The notes beneath the pieces are model-generated. The model had not been told where the DNA came from and did not search any database. It saw only the letters and a list, made by a program, of their open reading frames with translations. Below, in pieces: positions 1-9,222 of a stretch of DNA of 37,602 nucleotides. The number at the start of each line of letters is the position of its first letter. Within the stretch, counting starts at the first letter, position 1. The translations under genes and the position numbers were made by a program. Source of the DNA: Spirogloea muscicola (Eukaryota > Streptophyta > Zygnematophyceae > Spirogloeales > Spirogloeaceae); NCBI GenBank assembly GCA_009602725.1, contig WELB01000149.1:147501-185102 (forward strand), given 5' to 3'.

Positions 1-470
1 GGCGTGAGAGGTGATCCAATCCGTGGCACCAGGTGTGGCTAGAGAAGTAAGTCTTGCCAGGCTCCTTGGATTGTTCTCAATCTCTGGCAGCCTCCTCAAC
101 CTTCTGCGACGCTCGTCTTCCACTGCCGTAACCAGCCTGGATTGTGCCCCTCTATCAGAAGCTTGGGCGAGGGCGGAGAATGGCGTGAGTAGGGGTTGGA
201 GAGAGGGGAATGCGCCGATGGCTGAGTCGCGGATGATCCTCAGGTCCTCTTGGAAGGGGAAGGGGCCTTCCTCCACATTGCGTACAGGGTCGTGGAGGCA
301 GGGGAAGCGCGTGGGGAGCATAGAGGCGATCTGGTGCCAGCAGCCCAGGAAGGCTGCTTGCGCCGTCTGCTGCAACGACCGGCAGCCAAGGCCGCCCATG
401 CGGGTGGGGAGGAGGCCTGAAGGGAAGCTGAATCTGAGGGGAAAGATGAAGAATGTAGTAAAGGAGAGGG
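1..470 (-). pseudogene. Non-LTR retrotransposon fragment: region after the reverse transcriptase core
   Basis: Read on the minus strand, one frame stays open from about 470 to the window edge. It carries GGLGCRS, then AAFLGCW, a PFPFQ segment and a TPGATDW segment. These match, in the same order and spacing, GGLGCRS, AAFLGSW, LPFQ and SPGAAAW in the element at 36742-37602, so this is the region between the polymerase core and the C-terminal zinc-knuckle/nuclease part of a LINE. No catalytic polymerase motif is present and the piece continues off the left edge. It begins next to the 3' end of another copy (472-835), so the two are juxtaposed fragments. That it is a dead copy is inference. Confidence 0.7.
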
Positions 471-471
471 G

Positions 472-835
472 AAGATGCGTGTGTATTAAGAGATGGGGAG
501 GCCATGTGTGGCCAAGTACAAAGGCAAGCACATTGGACAAATGTTCGTCACCTGCTGCTAAGCTGACCCGCTCAGTAACCACGAGTCAGCACATAGAGGT
601 CGCTAGCTGACGCTCGAATAGCGGACGGCAATTGACTAGCTCTTGTGCCAGCAGCTAAGGCTCGACCAGCTTTCTGATGCAGAGCATACGCCTGAGCTCG
701 TTGCAGACAGGTTGACACTCGACGTCGCAGAAATGACAGATAGGCTGCCGGCATACCCATCTGGGCTAGGAGCATATCCTCGCGTCGTGCATATCCCAGA
801 CTCGCTATGTTCTCGAGTAGGGTATAGGGAGAGGG
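472..835 (-). mobile_element. LINE 3' end, copy A
   Basis: The minus strand encodes the C-terminus of a LINE protein (open 775 to 572) containing AGRALAAGTRA and ending SDLYVLTRGY-stop at 572-574, followed by about 100 bases of 3' UTR. The copy at 9905-10400 matches across both coding part and UTR, including the TGGCCAAGTACAAAGGCAAG block. The same protein ending occurs in the copies at 5230, 15737 and 35199. The coding side is interrupted by a GA microsatellite. Confidence 0.75.
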
Positions 836-840
836 GGGGG

Positions 841-1004
<164 letters not shown>

Positions 1005-1155
1005 GGAGGCTGTCTTCGAAGTCAGAGCAACGCAGTGCCTTCGTGGGCGCCCACTGCGGCTCCGGCCGCCCACCTCTGCCGGCAATGCCCCCGCCGCCGT
1101 AGGCCGGGGCATTGCGACGACCTGCGGCGGCGGCGTTGATAAAGGAACCCCAGCC

Positions 1156-1882
1156 ATGCACGACTTCTGCTTCACCTTCCCGTATGGCGCGCTGCTGCTC
1201 GTCGGCGGCGCCGTCGGGTTCCTGCGCAAGGGCAGCCTCGCATCGCTGGCCGGCGGCGGCGGCGCCGGCGCCCTGCTCTGCTGGGCGGGCTCCCTCAGCC
1301 TTTCGGCGTACCACGCCGGCCGCACCTCGTACGCCGCCATCGCCATTGAGCTCGGTGAGCAGCGCGCGGCCAGGACCCAAGTTCGACAACTGATGGGCTC
1401 GCGCCGGCGACGGTCTGTGGGAAGGCGTGTCACCGCCGCTCTGCCGTAGAGCTGCTCGCGATCGTGCCGGCTGCAGCCCAATTGCCACGGCATTTGCTGC
1501 AGAATGCCAGCGCCAACCTCTTTGACGAGCGAGAGTTGTGGCAGACCTCATGTGCTGGCTCTCTCTGGCCACTGCAGCGGTGTCGGTGCTGCTCACCGGC
1601 AGCCTGGGGCAGCGCTACCTCCAGACGCGCAAGGTGATGCCTGCCGGCCTCGTCGCTGGCATCAGGTGAGAGAAGGATGCCACCGTCTGAGCTGCCTGCT
1701 GTCTCCAATACTTTCTTGCTCAGCACGTCAATATGACACCGAAGATGAGCAATGGCAAGATGTGCGAGCAGCACATGCTAATTGTCTTGGCTGCTGCAAT
1801 TTGCAGCCTGGTCATGACTGTCTTCTACCTGTACAAGCTGGCAACGGGCGGGAACGAGATCAAGAAGAAGGTCACAAATTGA
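1156..1882 (+). CDS. FAX/TMEM14-family membrane protein
   Basis: Model: join(1156..1354,1578..1665,1807..1882), 120 aa, all phases consistent. The start MHDFCFTFPYGALLLVGG, the FLRKGS loop, GQRYLQTRK, MPAGLVAG and a final FYLYKLATGGNEIKKK follow the plant FAX/TMEM14 pattern and length. Four hydrophobic segments fit the family's four-helix fold. Plant FAX proteins export fatty acids from plastids or act in the ER or secretory membranes. There is no N-terminal extension that would act as a plastid transit peptide, so this resembles the short non-plastid class (inference). The start is the first ATG of the conserved N-terminus. The exon 2 acceptor at 1578 was chosen because it gives exactly the family spacing before GQRY; the acceptor at the upstream CAG would add an insertion. 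Confidence 0.9.
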
Positions 1883-1978
1883 TCGTAGGACCTGAATATC
1901 AATGTGTTATACCTGGATAGATTCTGCAGATGTTGCAAGGCATAGTCAATGCTTTCATATTACCTATTTGAGTATGAG

Positions 1979-1983
1979 ATGTA
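1979..1983 (+). other. Possible polyadenylation signal TGTAA
   Basis: TGTAA, the usual green-algal polyadenylation signal, lies 97 bases after the FAX/TMEM14 stop. Other TGTAA copies follow near 2055 and 2068, so the exact site is uncertain. Confidence 0.35.
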
Positions 1984-2086
1984 ATAATGACTGCGCAGGT
2001 AGTTCGTTTGAATGGTGAGTGCAAGTACTGCATATTTACTCTGAGTACTACTGTTGTAATTGTTGATTGTAAACCGACTCATTTTG

Positions 2087-2730
2087 CAGCTGTCAGGGTG
2101 AATATATCATGTACATATATGCAATCCACAGACCATATAAAGTCTTAGGAAGGTTCAGATTTGCAACTTGCCAGATATACATATTGTATGTGACAGTGTT
2201 GTTTGCATTGTCAAGTACGCTGATAACAAGCATATCAGGGCACAGATGCGTGTACACATCCGTGTGCGTCAAATGTTCGAAATCCGCAAGTTGTTCTGAA
2301 GCTATTAGACATACTATCATTGTGAACGTGACAGGAATAAGTAACTTCGCATATGCTGCACTATCTCACGACTTAATGTGTGAGGCCTGCTGTCGTACTT
2401 CTCCAATGTTTACCTACTCATTTGGCTGTCAGGGTGAATATCTCATGTGAATATTTACAACCCACAGACCATACCCACATTGGAGAATTTGGGGTTGCAG
2501 TGTATTGACTGCAATTTTTGCATTCTCAAAGTACACTGATAACGTGTATATAAGAATGCGCATGCACATGCACATATTTGTCTTCCGCTAATTGGTCTGG
2601 AGTTCTGGACTGCTGGACATGCTATTGTTGTTATCACAGGAACAATATTTTTTTGCCTATGCTCAATACAACCTGACTTGATCATGTAGTACACACTTAC
2701 GAATATCAGTGTCACATTCAGATCTAATAT
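2087..2730. repeat. Diverged tandem duplication, period about 335 bp
   Basis: The segment starting GCTGTCAGGGTGAATAT near 2089 recurs near 2424. The match continues through CACAGACCATA, a TCAAGTACnCTGATAAC block (2211 and 2527) and a GACATnCTAT...ACAGGAA block (2309 and 2617). The AT-rich stretch 1883-3017 holds no recognisable coding sequence; this duplication is its only structure. Confidence 0.65.
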
Positions 2731-3017
2731 CAAAAGCTATGTTGTGTGCAAGAAGGCGGCAAAATTGAACAATGTGTGCTTGTGCGGAGGCAGAAAGATT
2801 CTATTCAAAACAAGTGTCACAATATACATAGGCAAGGTTTTTATCTACCTTGCTATGCTGCAGTATATCAGCATCAGTTCTTATTCTCTGATGTTCCTAG
2901 ATTTCTCTACCTGCATGCCTACATGTGAGTATGATTCAGCATGCTGCATGCCTGAGACCTGAATGGCAACCTACTAATGACTGGCAAGGCTGGACAAACT
3001 AACAGTCAGCCTGCCAC

Positions 3018-3761
3018 TCAGTTGACCTGGACATCAATTGTCTTGGGCTGCTCAGGCTCCACCGGCTGCTTCTTGGGCACAGTCACATTGAGCACGCCGT
3101 TCTCGCATGTCGCTGACACCTTCTCTGAGTCTGCATCCTCTGGTAAGCGGAAGCGGCGCATGAATTTGCCAGTGCTGCGCTCAAACCTGCATCAAGAAAC
3201 GCAAGACTGTAAGAGACCAGACAACTTCTGGAGGAGCTTAAGATCTGCAGAGAATCTCGGTTTGCTGTGATTTCTTGTGTGCTGAGTCTGATGTAATGGC
3301 ATAGTGATGTGAACAGAAGAACAAGACATAAGTGACTTGGCATATACAGATTGTTGAGTGCTAATAAGGAGCACCCAGAGCAGATTAGCATATGACAATT
3401 GTGTAGGTAGGCGGAGGAGGCCGCACCTGTGGTACTTGTCAATCTCCTGCTTCTCCTCGCGAGTGCGCTCTCCCGAGATGCTGAGCAGGTTGCCGCCCTC
3501 AATCTGCACCTTCACCTGGTCGCGCTGCAGGCCGGGGAGGTCGGCGATGAAGTCGTACTGGGTCGGCGTCTCCTTGACGTCCACGGCGGTGTTGGCGACG
3601 GCGTGGGTGTCGCGCATGTACGCGGCCATGGGCGGCTCGAACAGGGAGCTGAACTCGTCCGCGGTGCCGAAGAGCGACAGCGCCTGGTTCAGGAGCTGCG
3701 AGTGGGGGTCGCGGTCCCAGACGGACGTCGAGGGCGCCGCTCGGAACGCACGAAGAGCCAT
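3018..3761 (-). CDS. Class I small heat-shock protein (Hsp20)
   Basis: Model: complement(join(3018..3186,3427..3761)), 167 aa. An N-terminal arm of about 55 residues is followed by an alpha-crystallin domain: [20 protein letters not shown], a [14 protein letters not shown] strand, [20 protein letters not shown] across the splice junction, then [12 protein letters not shown] and a short tail. These are hallmarks of plant-type class I sHSPs, ATP-independent chaperones that form oligomers and hold unfolded proteins. There is no clear ER-retention or peroxisomal signal, so the protein is probably cytosolic. The 240-base intron falls in the loop region, with donor GTGCGG and acceptor GATGCAG, and its phases agree. 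I found no convincing heat-shock element in the 200 bases upstream. A 43-base A-tract (minus strand) lies 200 bases upstream. Confidence 0.93.
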
Positions 3762-3956
3762 GGGTGCGGAGCCGGATAGACGATGGCAAGTGGGCTTCAG
3801 GCAGCAGCAGCTGGGCGATGACGAAGCTGCGAAGGACTGGTGGCGGCGGCGGAGCGGCAGAGGCGCTGGCGAAGCTGGGTTTGCTGGGAGGAGGGAGGGA
3901 GGCAGTGTGGGCTCTGAGCTTGCTGGGAGGAAGAGATTGTCTCGGTGATGGAGGGT

Positions 3957-3959
<3 letters not shown>

Positions 3960-4002
<43 letters not shown>
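3960..4002. repeat. Poly(T) tract, poly(A) on the minus strand
   Basis: 43 consecutive T. Read on the minus strand it is an A-tract at the end of a repeat-derived segment (4440 to 4003) and about 200 bases before the Hsp20 start. It could be the A-tail of a minus-strand retroposed sequence or a nucleosome-excluding promoter tract. Confidence 0.9.
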
Positions 4003-4029
4003 CCTCCTCCCCCCTCCTCCCTCCCTCCT

Positions 4030-4260
4030 CCCGAAGCGTCCAGGCGCTTCGCGGGGCTCCACGTCGGATCTGGGGCTCTCTCTCGCCCCGCCACGGCGGC
4101 GCCAGGTAGGCTCCGGAGGCTTCGCGGACCTCCAAGTAGGACCCAGTCGCGCGACAAGCAGGCTCCGGCCCCTTCGCGGAGATCCACGTTGGATCCAGAG
4201 GGCCGACAGGTAGACCCGCGGGCGCCACATCGGAGGGAGGTCCACGCCACGTAGGACGGA
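4030..4260. repeat. GC-rich short repeat cluster
   Basis: The motif CTTCGCGGnnnTCCAnGTnGGAnC occurs at about 4049, 4120 and 4172, with AGGCTCCGG and related blocks between. Spacing is uneven (71 and 52 bases). No gene is evident on either strand; long open frames here are by-products of GC richness and poly(T). Confidence 0.6.
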
Positions 4261-4393
4261 AAGTGCCGACGCGGCCCGCGCTGGAGCTCTCCGGCGGACG
4301 TGGCGCGGACGTGGCGGCCTGCAGCCCGGGCCGGCGGAAGGGAGGAAGGGAAGGAGGGAGGAGGGAGGGAGGAGTGAAATGGCGCGCGGTGCG

Positions 4394-4440
4394 CATGAAA
4401 TGAAGGGGTGGTCCAACTATAAGCCAATACACCGTTCAGG
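4394..4440 (-). repeat. LINE 3' UTR module (CATGAAATGAAAGG type)
   Basis: A roughly 45-base block, CATGAAATGAA.GGGTGG followed by AAGCCAATAC and TTCAGG. Related copies lie at about 14812-14856 (opposite strand), 27234-27280, 34033-34080 and 36012-36050. At 27234 it is next to a LINE C-terminus, so I assign it to the 3' UTR of one LINE subfamily; in LINE sense it reads on the minus strand. Confidence 0.65.
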
Positions 4441-4503
4441 GAAAAGCTAGTGCCAAAGTTGAGGCTTCAAGAGGAGGAGATGGGGGTGGGGGGGAGGGGG
4501 AGG

Positions 4504-4586
4504 GACGTCCTGCTCATGAATAGCCGTGGTGATCGCTGATTTGCGACGTCCTGGTCATGAATGGCCGTGGTGATCGCGAAGAGGGC
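4504..4586. repeat. Two-copy 41-bp tandem repeat
   Basis: GACGTCCTGnTCATGAATnG followed by CCGTGGTGATCGC occurs twice in succession (about 4504-4544 and 4545-4585). I see no gene from 4440 to about 4900. Confidence 0.75.
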
Positions 4587-4899
4587 TTTGTGTCTTTCTT
4601 CTTTTGTGGCAAGGTGACGGGAAGATGCGCTTCGGCGCTCGGCAGCGGCTGCGGTGACGGCGGCGCTATGCAGCGGCAGGATAGCGTGCAATCTCAGGTT
4701 GGGATGTCAGCCAGTCGTCACAAGAGGTCGCTGTGGTCCCAGCTAGGCCAATGTGACCGGTGCGCCAGATGCGACCAAGCAAAGACTTGACGTTTTGGCA
4801 TCTCCTTCAACAGGGGGTACTCGGACTGGGATTGGGGTGAGGGCTGGAGGGAGACGGTTTCTTCTCAGAGATGAAATCCCTTCCTTGAAGAAGAAAACG

Positions 4900-5100
4900 C
4901 TTCCCATAAGGGGGCGATGGCTGTTAAGAGAAGAGCTATCTTTCACAAGGAGCCGAGGCTGTGTAACTCCAGCTTACAGAAGAATGAACAAGGTTCAGAG
5001 GAGTTGGACAGCGCATAGCACACAGAAAAGCAAGAGACCATATAGGATGGCTGCTCAGTGACTCCCAGTCAGCAGCCGCAAGTCGGAGAAACTGGTTTGA
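4900..5100 (-). mobile_element. LINE 3' end fragment
   Basis: Contains GGGGGCGATGGCTGTTAAGA, AGAATGAACAAGGTTCAGAG and, near 5062, CAGTCAGCAGCCGCAAGTCG. This is the reverse-complement order of a LINE C-terminus plus 3' UTR, as seen at 31172-31320 and 34790-35010. It is diverged and 5' truncated. Confidence 0.6.
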
Positions 5101-5229
5101 AACTCAGCCCCATCTATCATGGACTTGGAATAAGGGGCTGCTAGCACCGAGGGAAGTATATTACCCTCGGCCAGGCCTTTCACAGCGGTCACCCACCTTC
5201 TGGGGTGGTCCAGTTCTTCACTAGCTTCT

Positions 5230-5480
5230 TACAGTCATCGCCCATGGTCCATTGCCCATGCCTTGCAACCTCGTGCTGGCCGTGCTCTAGCTGCAGCCTC
5301 AGGCTTTCGTCAAGGGAACTGCTTTCCAGCGTCTAGGTTTTCTGACTTGCGGCTACTAACTAGAGGTTCCTAAGTGATTATCCTAGTTGGTCCTTGCTTA
5401 GTCATGTCTTTCAGCACTTTTCGGCCCCTTAAAACCTTGTCATTTGGGCTAGCTTGTCACAGCTCTCGCCCCCTTTGGAA
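5230..5480 (+). mobile_element. LINE C-terminus and 3' UTR
   Basis: Plus-strand frame ending TAA at 5371-5373 encodes RAGRALAAASGFRQGNCFPA then FSDLRLLTRGS-stop. This is the same protein ending as the copies at 572, 15201, 16189 and 35218. The 3' UTR follows with CAGCACTTTTCGGCCCCTT, CTTGTCATTTGGGCTAGCTT and CTCGCCCCCTTTGG. It is 5' truncated. Confidence 0.75.
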
Positions 5481-6443
5481 GCCACTTTCTCATCGCCCTC
5501 CTTGGAATAGCTTCTTCTACTCTTTGCTACCAAGCTATTGAGCTCCTCTAGCCTTCGGCGAGGTGCCTCGGCTGGAGACTCAACTGGCCAGCTTGATTGC
5601 AAACTCCGCCCCTCGCACTCAATGCCGCCGCTGCCTGGCCTGCAGGACGGGCAGGCCCCCGCTGCGAGCCCGAGCGGGAAGGGCCCATGCCGGCACCATG
5701 CTTTAGCGGGGCGACTTGGGGACCTCTGCAGGCACATGCCTCGCCACCTGGTCGTCCAACCGCGGCCGCAACCTGGGGACTGGTCTCTTAAGGTTGTCTG
5801 GTAACGGCAGCCACCGTGCTGGCTGAGCCCACTGCCGTCTCCTGCAAGAGCGCTTTAAGCACTCAGAGCTGGGCTCCTGCCACAAGAGGCAGTGGCTTTG
5901 AGGACATAGTGACAGGACAGTCAAGATCAAGGTGGCTCCATCTCACAGAGAGGGCCGGACTGGCCAGCCCAGCAAGCATGCAATGGGGGGCGGATATTAC
6001 AGAGCCAGTAAGCCAGACACCGCAGGATTAGAAGGACATAAGTACAACAAGGCAGCCCCTCCAGAGGGATAGATGGCTGGCGTGGCCACTGAGAAGGTCA
6101 GGCAACAAGTGATATATCGGCTGTCCTTCAGACCGGCACTGTTACTTTCACTTGGTAAGGCCGTGGTCACAGGATATATATATAGAGAGAGAGAATGACA
6201 CGCCAACGGGGTTGAGAGGAGGCACGGGCTGCCTTGCTCATGAAGTGGCTAGACCGACCACCAACTTCCGAGAGGGCTGGGAGCGATAGAAACCAAGCAC
6301 ATAGCAACAAGAGGTCGGCAATGTGAGGATTTGTGTTGGGAGTCCTTAAAAAATTGCCAATAGAGAGCCAGCTGACTCTTTCAGAATCAGCTTAGCAAGC
6401 AAAACTTGTGCAAGCTGCCTGCATTGCACTGCAGGCAGTAGCA
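5481..6443. other. No recognised gene
   Basis: Between the LINE 3' UTR and the ABHD18 stop codon I find no ORF with family similarity and no credible exon chain. The stretch 5547-5780 is GC-rich with unrecognised open frames on both strands. A short TA/GA-rich run is present at 6172-6195. Confidence 0.5.
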
Positions 6444-7159
6444 TCAGAGGCGGGACAGCGCATCCCGGATGGCGGACCGGAAAGCGGCCGCCTGGAAGAG
6501 GAATGACGAGACGTGGCCACCCCGGACCCACCGCACCTCCGCCTTGGGCCAAGCCTGGTGCATTGCCAGCAACGAGCGCGCAGGCACGTAGCCGTCGTCG
6601 CGCGCGCCCACGAAGATAGTCGCCTCCTGGCGGAGCGGCGGCGGAAACCGTGTCACGTCCGTAAGCTCCAGGACGCAGCGCAGGGCGTCCCGCACGGCTG
6701 CATTGCGTCCGGACGCGGCGAGGTCACGCTCGAGCGCCGCCCAGGCAGTCCCGTGGCGCAGCATGCCGTCGAGGAACGCGGGTGCCGCCGAGTGGGGCGC
6801 CAGGAGCGGGATGGTGGCAATGGGCTCCGGGTGCAGCGAGCCGACCATGGCGGCGTGCACGCCGCCCATGGATAGGCCGCAGACGCCTAGCGCGGCGTAG
6901 CCGCCGTCGGTGGCAGCCCAGTGGAGCAGCACGCGGGCCTCGTCGATGGTGGCGCGCCCGAGCAGCAGGAGGTCGGCAACCGCCAGCAGCTTGGCGCCCA
7001 CCTGGCCGGCCGGGCGGCGGGCGCCATAGAAGGGGCTCTCCAGAACCAGCGTTGCGATGTTGTGGCGCAGGAGCGGCAGGCCGAGCGCCAGCCGCCGCCC
7101 GAAGCCGTGGTCGCCGGTGCCGGCCAGGTGGACGACGCAGGCGGCGGCGGCGCCGGCGG
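6444..7159 (-). CDS. ABHD18-type alpha/beta hydrolase (DUF2048), N-terminus missing
   Basis: One minus-strand frame is open from the N at 7160 to TGA at 6444-6446, giving 237 residues. In order it shows CVVHLAGTGDHGF, LVLESPFYGARRP, LLLLGRATIDEAR, the nucleophile elbow GVCGLSMGGVHAA (Ser codon 6870-6872), GSLHPEPIATIPLLAPHS, an acidic segment GARDDGYVP and the His motif RGGHVSSFLF (His codon 6513-6515). This is the plant form of ABHD18. A Ser-Asp-His triad is therefore present, so an esterase or lipase-like enzyme is likely; the substrate is not known from sequence. The family normally has roughly 100 more N-terminal residues. They are absent here because the model ends at an N that probably marks a collapsed gap; the bases beyond (GCTAG on the minus strand) could instead be an intron acceptor. 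No intron is seen in the visible part. Confidence 0.88.
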
Positions 7160-7160
7160 N
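7160..7160. other. Single N, likely collapsed assembly gap
   Basis: The ABHD18 frame stops being meaningful exactly here, and sequence composition changes from GC-rich coding to mixed non-coding. Confidence 0.6.
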
Positions 7161-7439
7161 CTAGCAACGTGACATTCAGGATCACGCAGCTCATCAGCAG
7201 AGCTGATCGGATGGTGATAGTGCTGGACTCATGGGCATCAGAGAATGCGGCTCATGGGCATCTGAGAAAAGGGTGTCGTTTGACTTCCTCGAGCTGTCAT
7301 AGGCAGCAAACGCTGTTACTTCTGTTGCTTGCTCACATGAAGCCTAGCTGCGACTATTCTTCTAACCAGGAAACGAGAGGAGGAAAAGGATTGAGTAAGG
7401 TGCAATCTGCGGCATGCTGAGAGCAAGTGGGTACAATAG

Positions 7440-7530
7440 CGAGCCTGAGCCCTGACCCCTAGACAACAAGAGAAAAGTGCTCGCCCATAGAGAAGAGGGG
7501 CTGGCAAAGCCAGCCCAAAAAAGAATGGAC
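7440..7530 (-). repeat. LINE 3' UTR hairpin element
   Basis: GCTCGCCCATAGAGAAG precedes a near-perfect palindrome GGGCTGGCAAAGCCAGCCC (7498-7516) and AAAAAAGAATGGAC. The same string in reverse complement is at 16325-16372, and a one-mismatch copy is at 36258-36300. Confidence 0.75.
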
Positions 7531-7619
7531 AATAGATAATCGAACCATCCGAACCCTTACGCGACGTCACGGCTGCAATATTGCTTACAGGTTGCAAAAT
7601 TGCTTACAGGTACAGCTTG

Positions 7620-8251
7620 TGGCGGCCATGGCGGCGCCAGTGGCGGCGGCGGTGGCGGCGGCGGCGGCGCCGGAGCCAGCGGCGGCCCCGGAGCCAGCGG
7701 CGAGCAGCGACAACTGCTAATCGGCAGATTTAAGGACGGCGTCTCAGATATCGCTATTGAGCACACTTTCGCAGTGTCAATTGGTGTGGCGCCGGCCCAA
7801 CCTTATCGTCCCGCTCGCGGGATGCGCCGCCCGGCGGCGGCCCCGTCAGCGGCGACGACTGCGGCGCGGGCATGCAACAAATCATGCAATGCTCGGATCT
7901 GTCCCGCCCGTAGCGACGAGCCGCCCATACCCCGGGCGTCGTGAGCTTCACGCCGGAGGCCAGCCGCCCCCCCTCCTCCCCCGCCTGCAGGCGAAGCTGC
8001 GCGAGCTCGTGCATGGCTGACGCCTTATGAAGCTCCGAGCCCACAGCCGCCGCCTCAGTCCGCCGCGGCGCGGCTCGCCAGCCCAGCTCGCCAGCCGGCC
8101 AGTCGCTCCGAGCCCAACCAGCCGGCACCGCTCTCGCTCCGCGCTTAGCAAGGCTCGCCGAGGTGACGGCACCGTCGCCAAGCCCTCTCGCCTCTCGTTC
8201 TTCGCGGGCCTGCGCTGCGAGGCCGGCCACGCGAGGCCGAGTAAAGAAAGC
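7620..8251. other. GC-rich upstream region of the alkyltransferase gene
   Basis: Contains a GGC-rich run (7621-7710) and many long overlapping open frames on both strands, typical of GC-rich non-coding DNA. It would hold the promoter of the plus-strand alkyltransferase gene and possibly the missing 5' part of ABHD18. I could not recognise any conserved exon in it. Confidence 0.4.
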
Positions 8252-9222
8252 ATGAGGGCGCCGGCGCCCAAGGTCAGGATGGCCGTGGCCGTGGCCCGAA
8301 CCCCGGTCGCGCGGGCTGCGCCGGCGGGGGCTGTCCCATTCCGGTGAGCGCCTTGACCGCGTGCACATCTTGCGGCAGTCTCGGCTGATCAATCGAGCTG
8401 AGTCCGAGCAACTTTGCCAAGCAGCAGTTATGGGAAGGAAGCTGAGCTGAGCTGCCGCTGAGCTTCCGTCGTGCCGAGCTGCGCTTGTCCAGCAAAGTGC
8501 CTGGGTGCGAGTACGACGCATTCCAGTCGCCATTGGGCCGGCTGACGGTCGTGGCGTCGCCGGCGGGCCTGCACGCCGTGCTCATGGACGGCGACGGGAC
8601 GCGGGCGGACGCCCTCGCCGGGCTCCCCCACAACCCGGACCAACCGCTGCTCGCCGAGGTACTCAGCGTCACAGATAATGTTCTGTCTACGGGCTGGCTT
8701 GCAAGCGCCTGAGCAATGACAAGTGCCAGCAACTTCTGCAGAGAGATTGCAGGACAAAGCTCAAAGTTGCCGTGTCCTGTGAATGTACTGTATCATGCAA
8801 AGGAGCAACTTCTGCTGGGCACTCTGTGGTTTCTGATGAGCTCATTGTCTCACTGCTAAAATCCTGCTGCAGGCGAGGCGGCAGCTTCAAAGTTATTTCC
8901 AGGGCACGCTGAAACGCTTCAGCCTGCCGCTTGCGCCGCTGGGCACGACATTTCAGCTCGCGGTGTGGCAAGCGCTGCAGCAGATTCCGCATGGTGAGAC
9001 GCGGTCGTACGCAGCCCAGAGCACGCTCATGGGCCTGAGCGCTGGCCACGCTCGCGCCGTCGGCGCCGCCAATGGGCGGAATCCGCTCGCGATCATCATA
9101 CCGTGCCACCGCGTGATTGGCAAGTCGGGCGGGCTCACAGGCTATGCCGGCGGCCTGGACCGCAGAGCTTCCTTCTGCAGCTTGAGACGCGGGCGAAAAT
9201 CATGGCCAAGGCAGATGTGTAA
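8252..9222 (+). CDS. Methylated-DNA--protein-cysteine methyltransferase, frameshifted near the 3' end
   Basis: Model: join(8252..8343,8493..8658,8873..9222). It repairs O6-alkylguanine by transferring the alkyl group to its own cysteine. Visible: an N-terminal domain from [20 protein letters not shown], then [20 protein letters not shown] (helix-turn-helix entry), [17 protein letters not shown] with the arginine finger and asparagine hinge, the active site PCHRVIG (Cys codon 9104-9106) and [13 protein letters not shown]. After GGLDR the frame should read an LLxLE-type ending, and [16 protein letters not shown]-stop is present one frame over, ending TAA at 9220-9222. One base appears to be missing near 9169-9175. 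Taken literally, the frame instead runs to TAG at 9347-9349. Exon 1 starts with ATG at 8252 and encodes an Arg/Ala-rich, acid-free leader that could be an organelle-targeting peptide; exon 2 has no in-frame ATG, and phases 2+1 join correctly. The methionines at residues 1 and 10 are both possible starts. Confidence 0.85.

Noticed and set aside
3797-4432. Poly-Lys-containing minus-strand proteins upstream of Hsp20
   Set aside because: They translate the A-tract and GC-rich repeats; the Hsp20 start at 3761 is fixed by family length.
7754-8533. 260-residue minus-strand frame opposite the alkyltransferase 5' region
   Set aside because: It overlaps the supported plus-strand exons 1 and 2 and is of the kind expected by chance in GC-rich DNA; no family motif.
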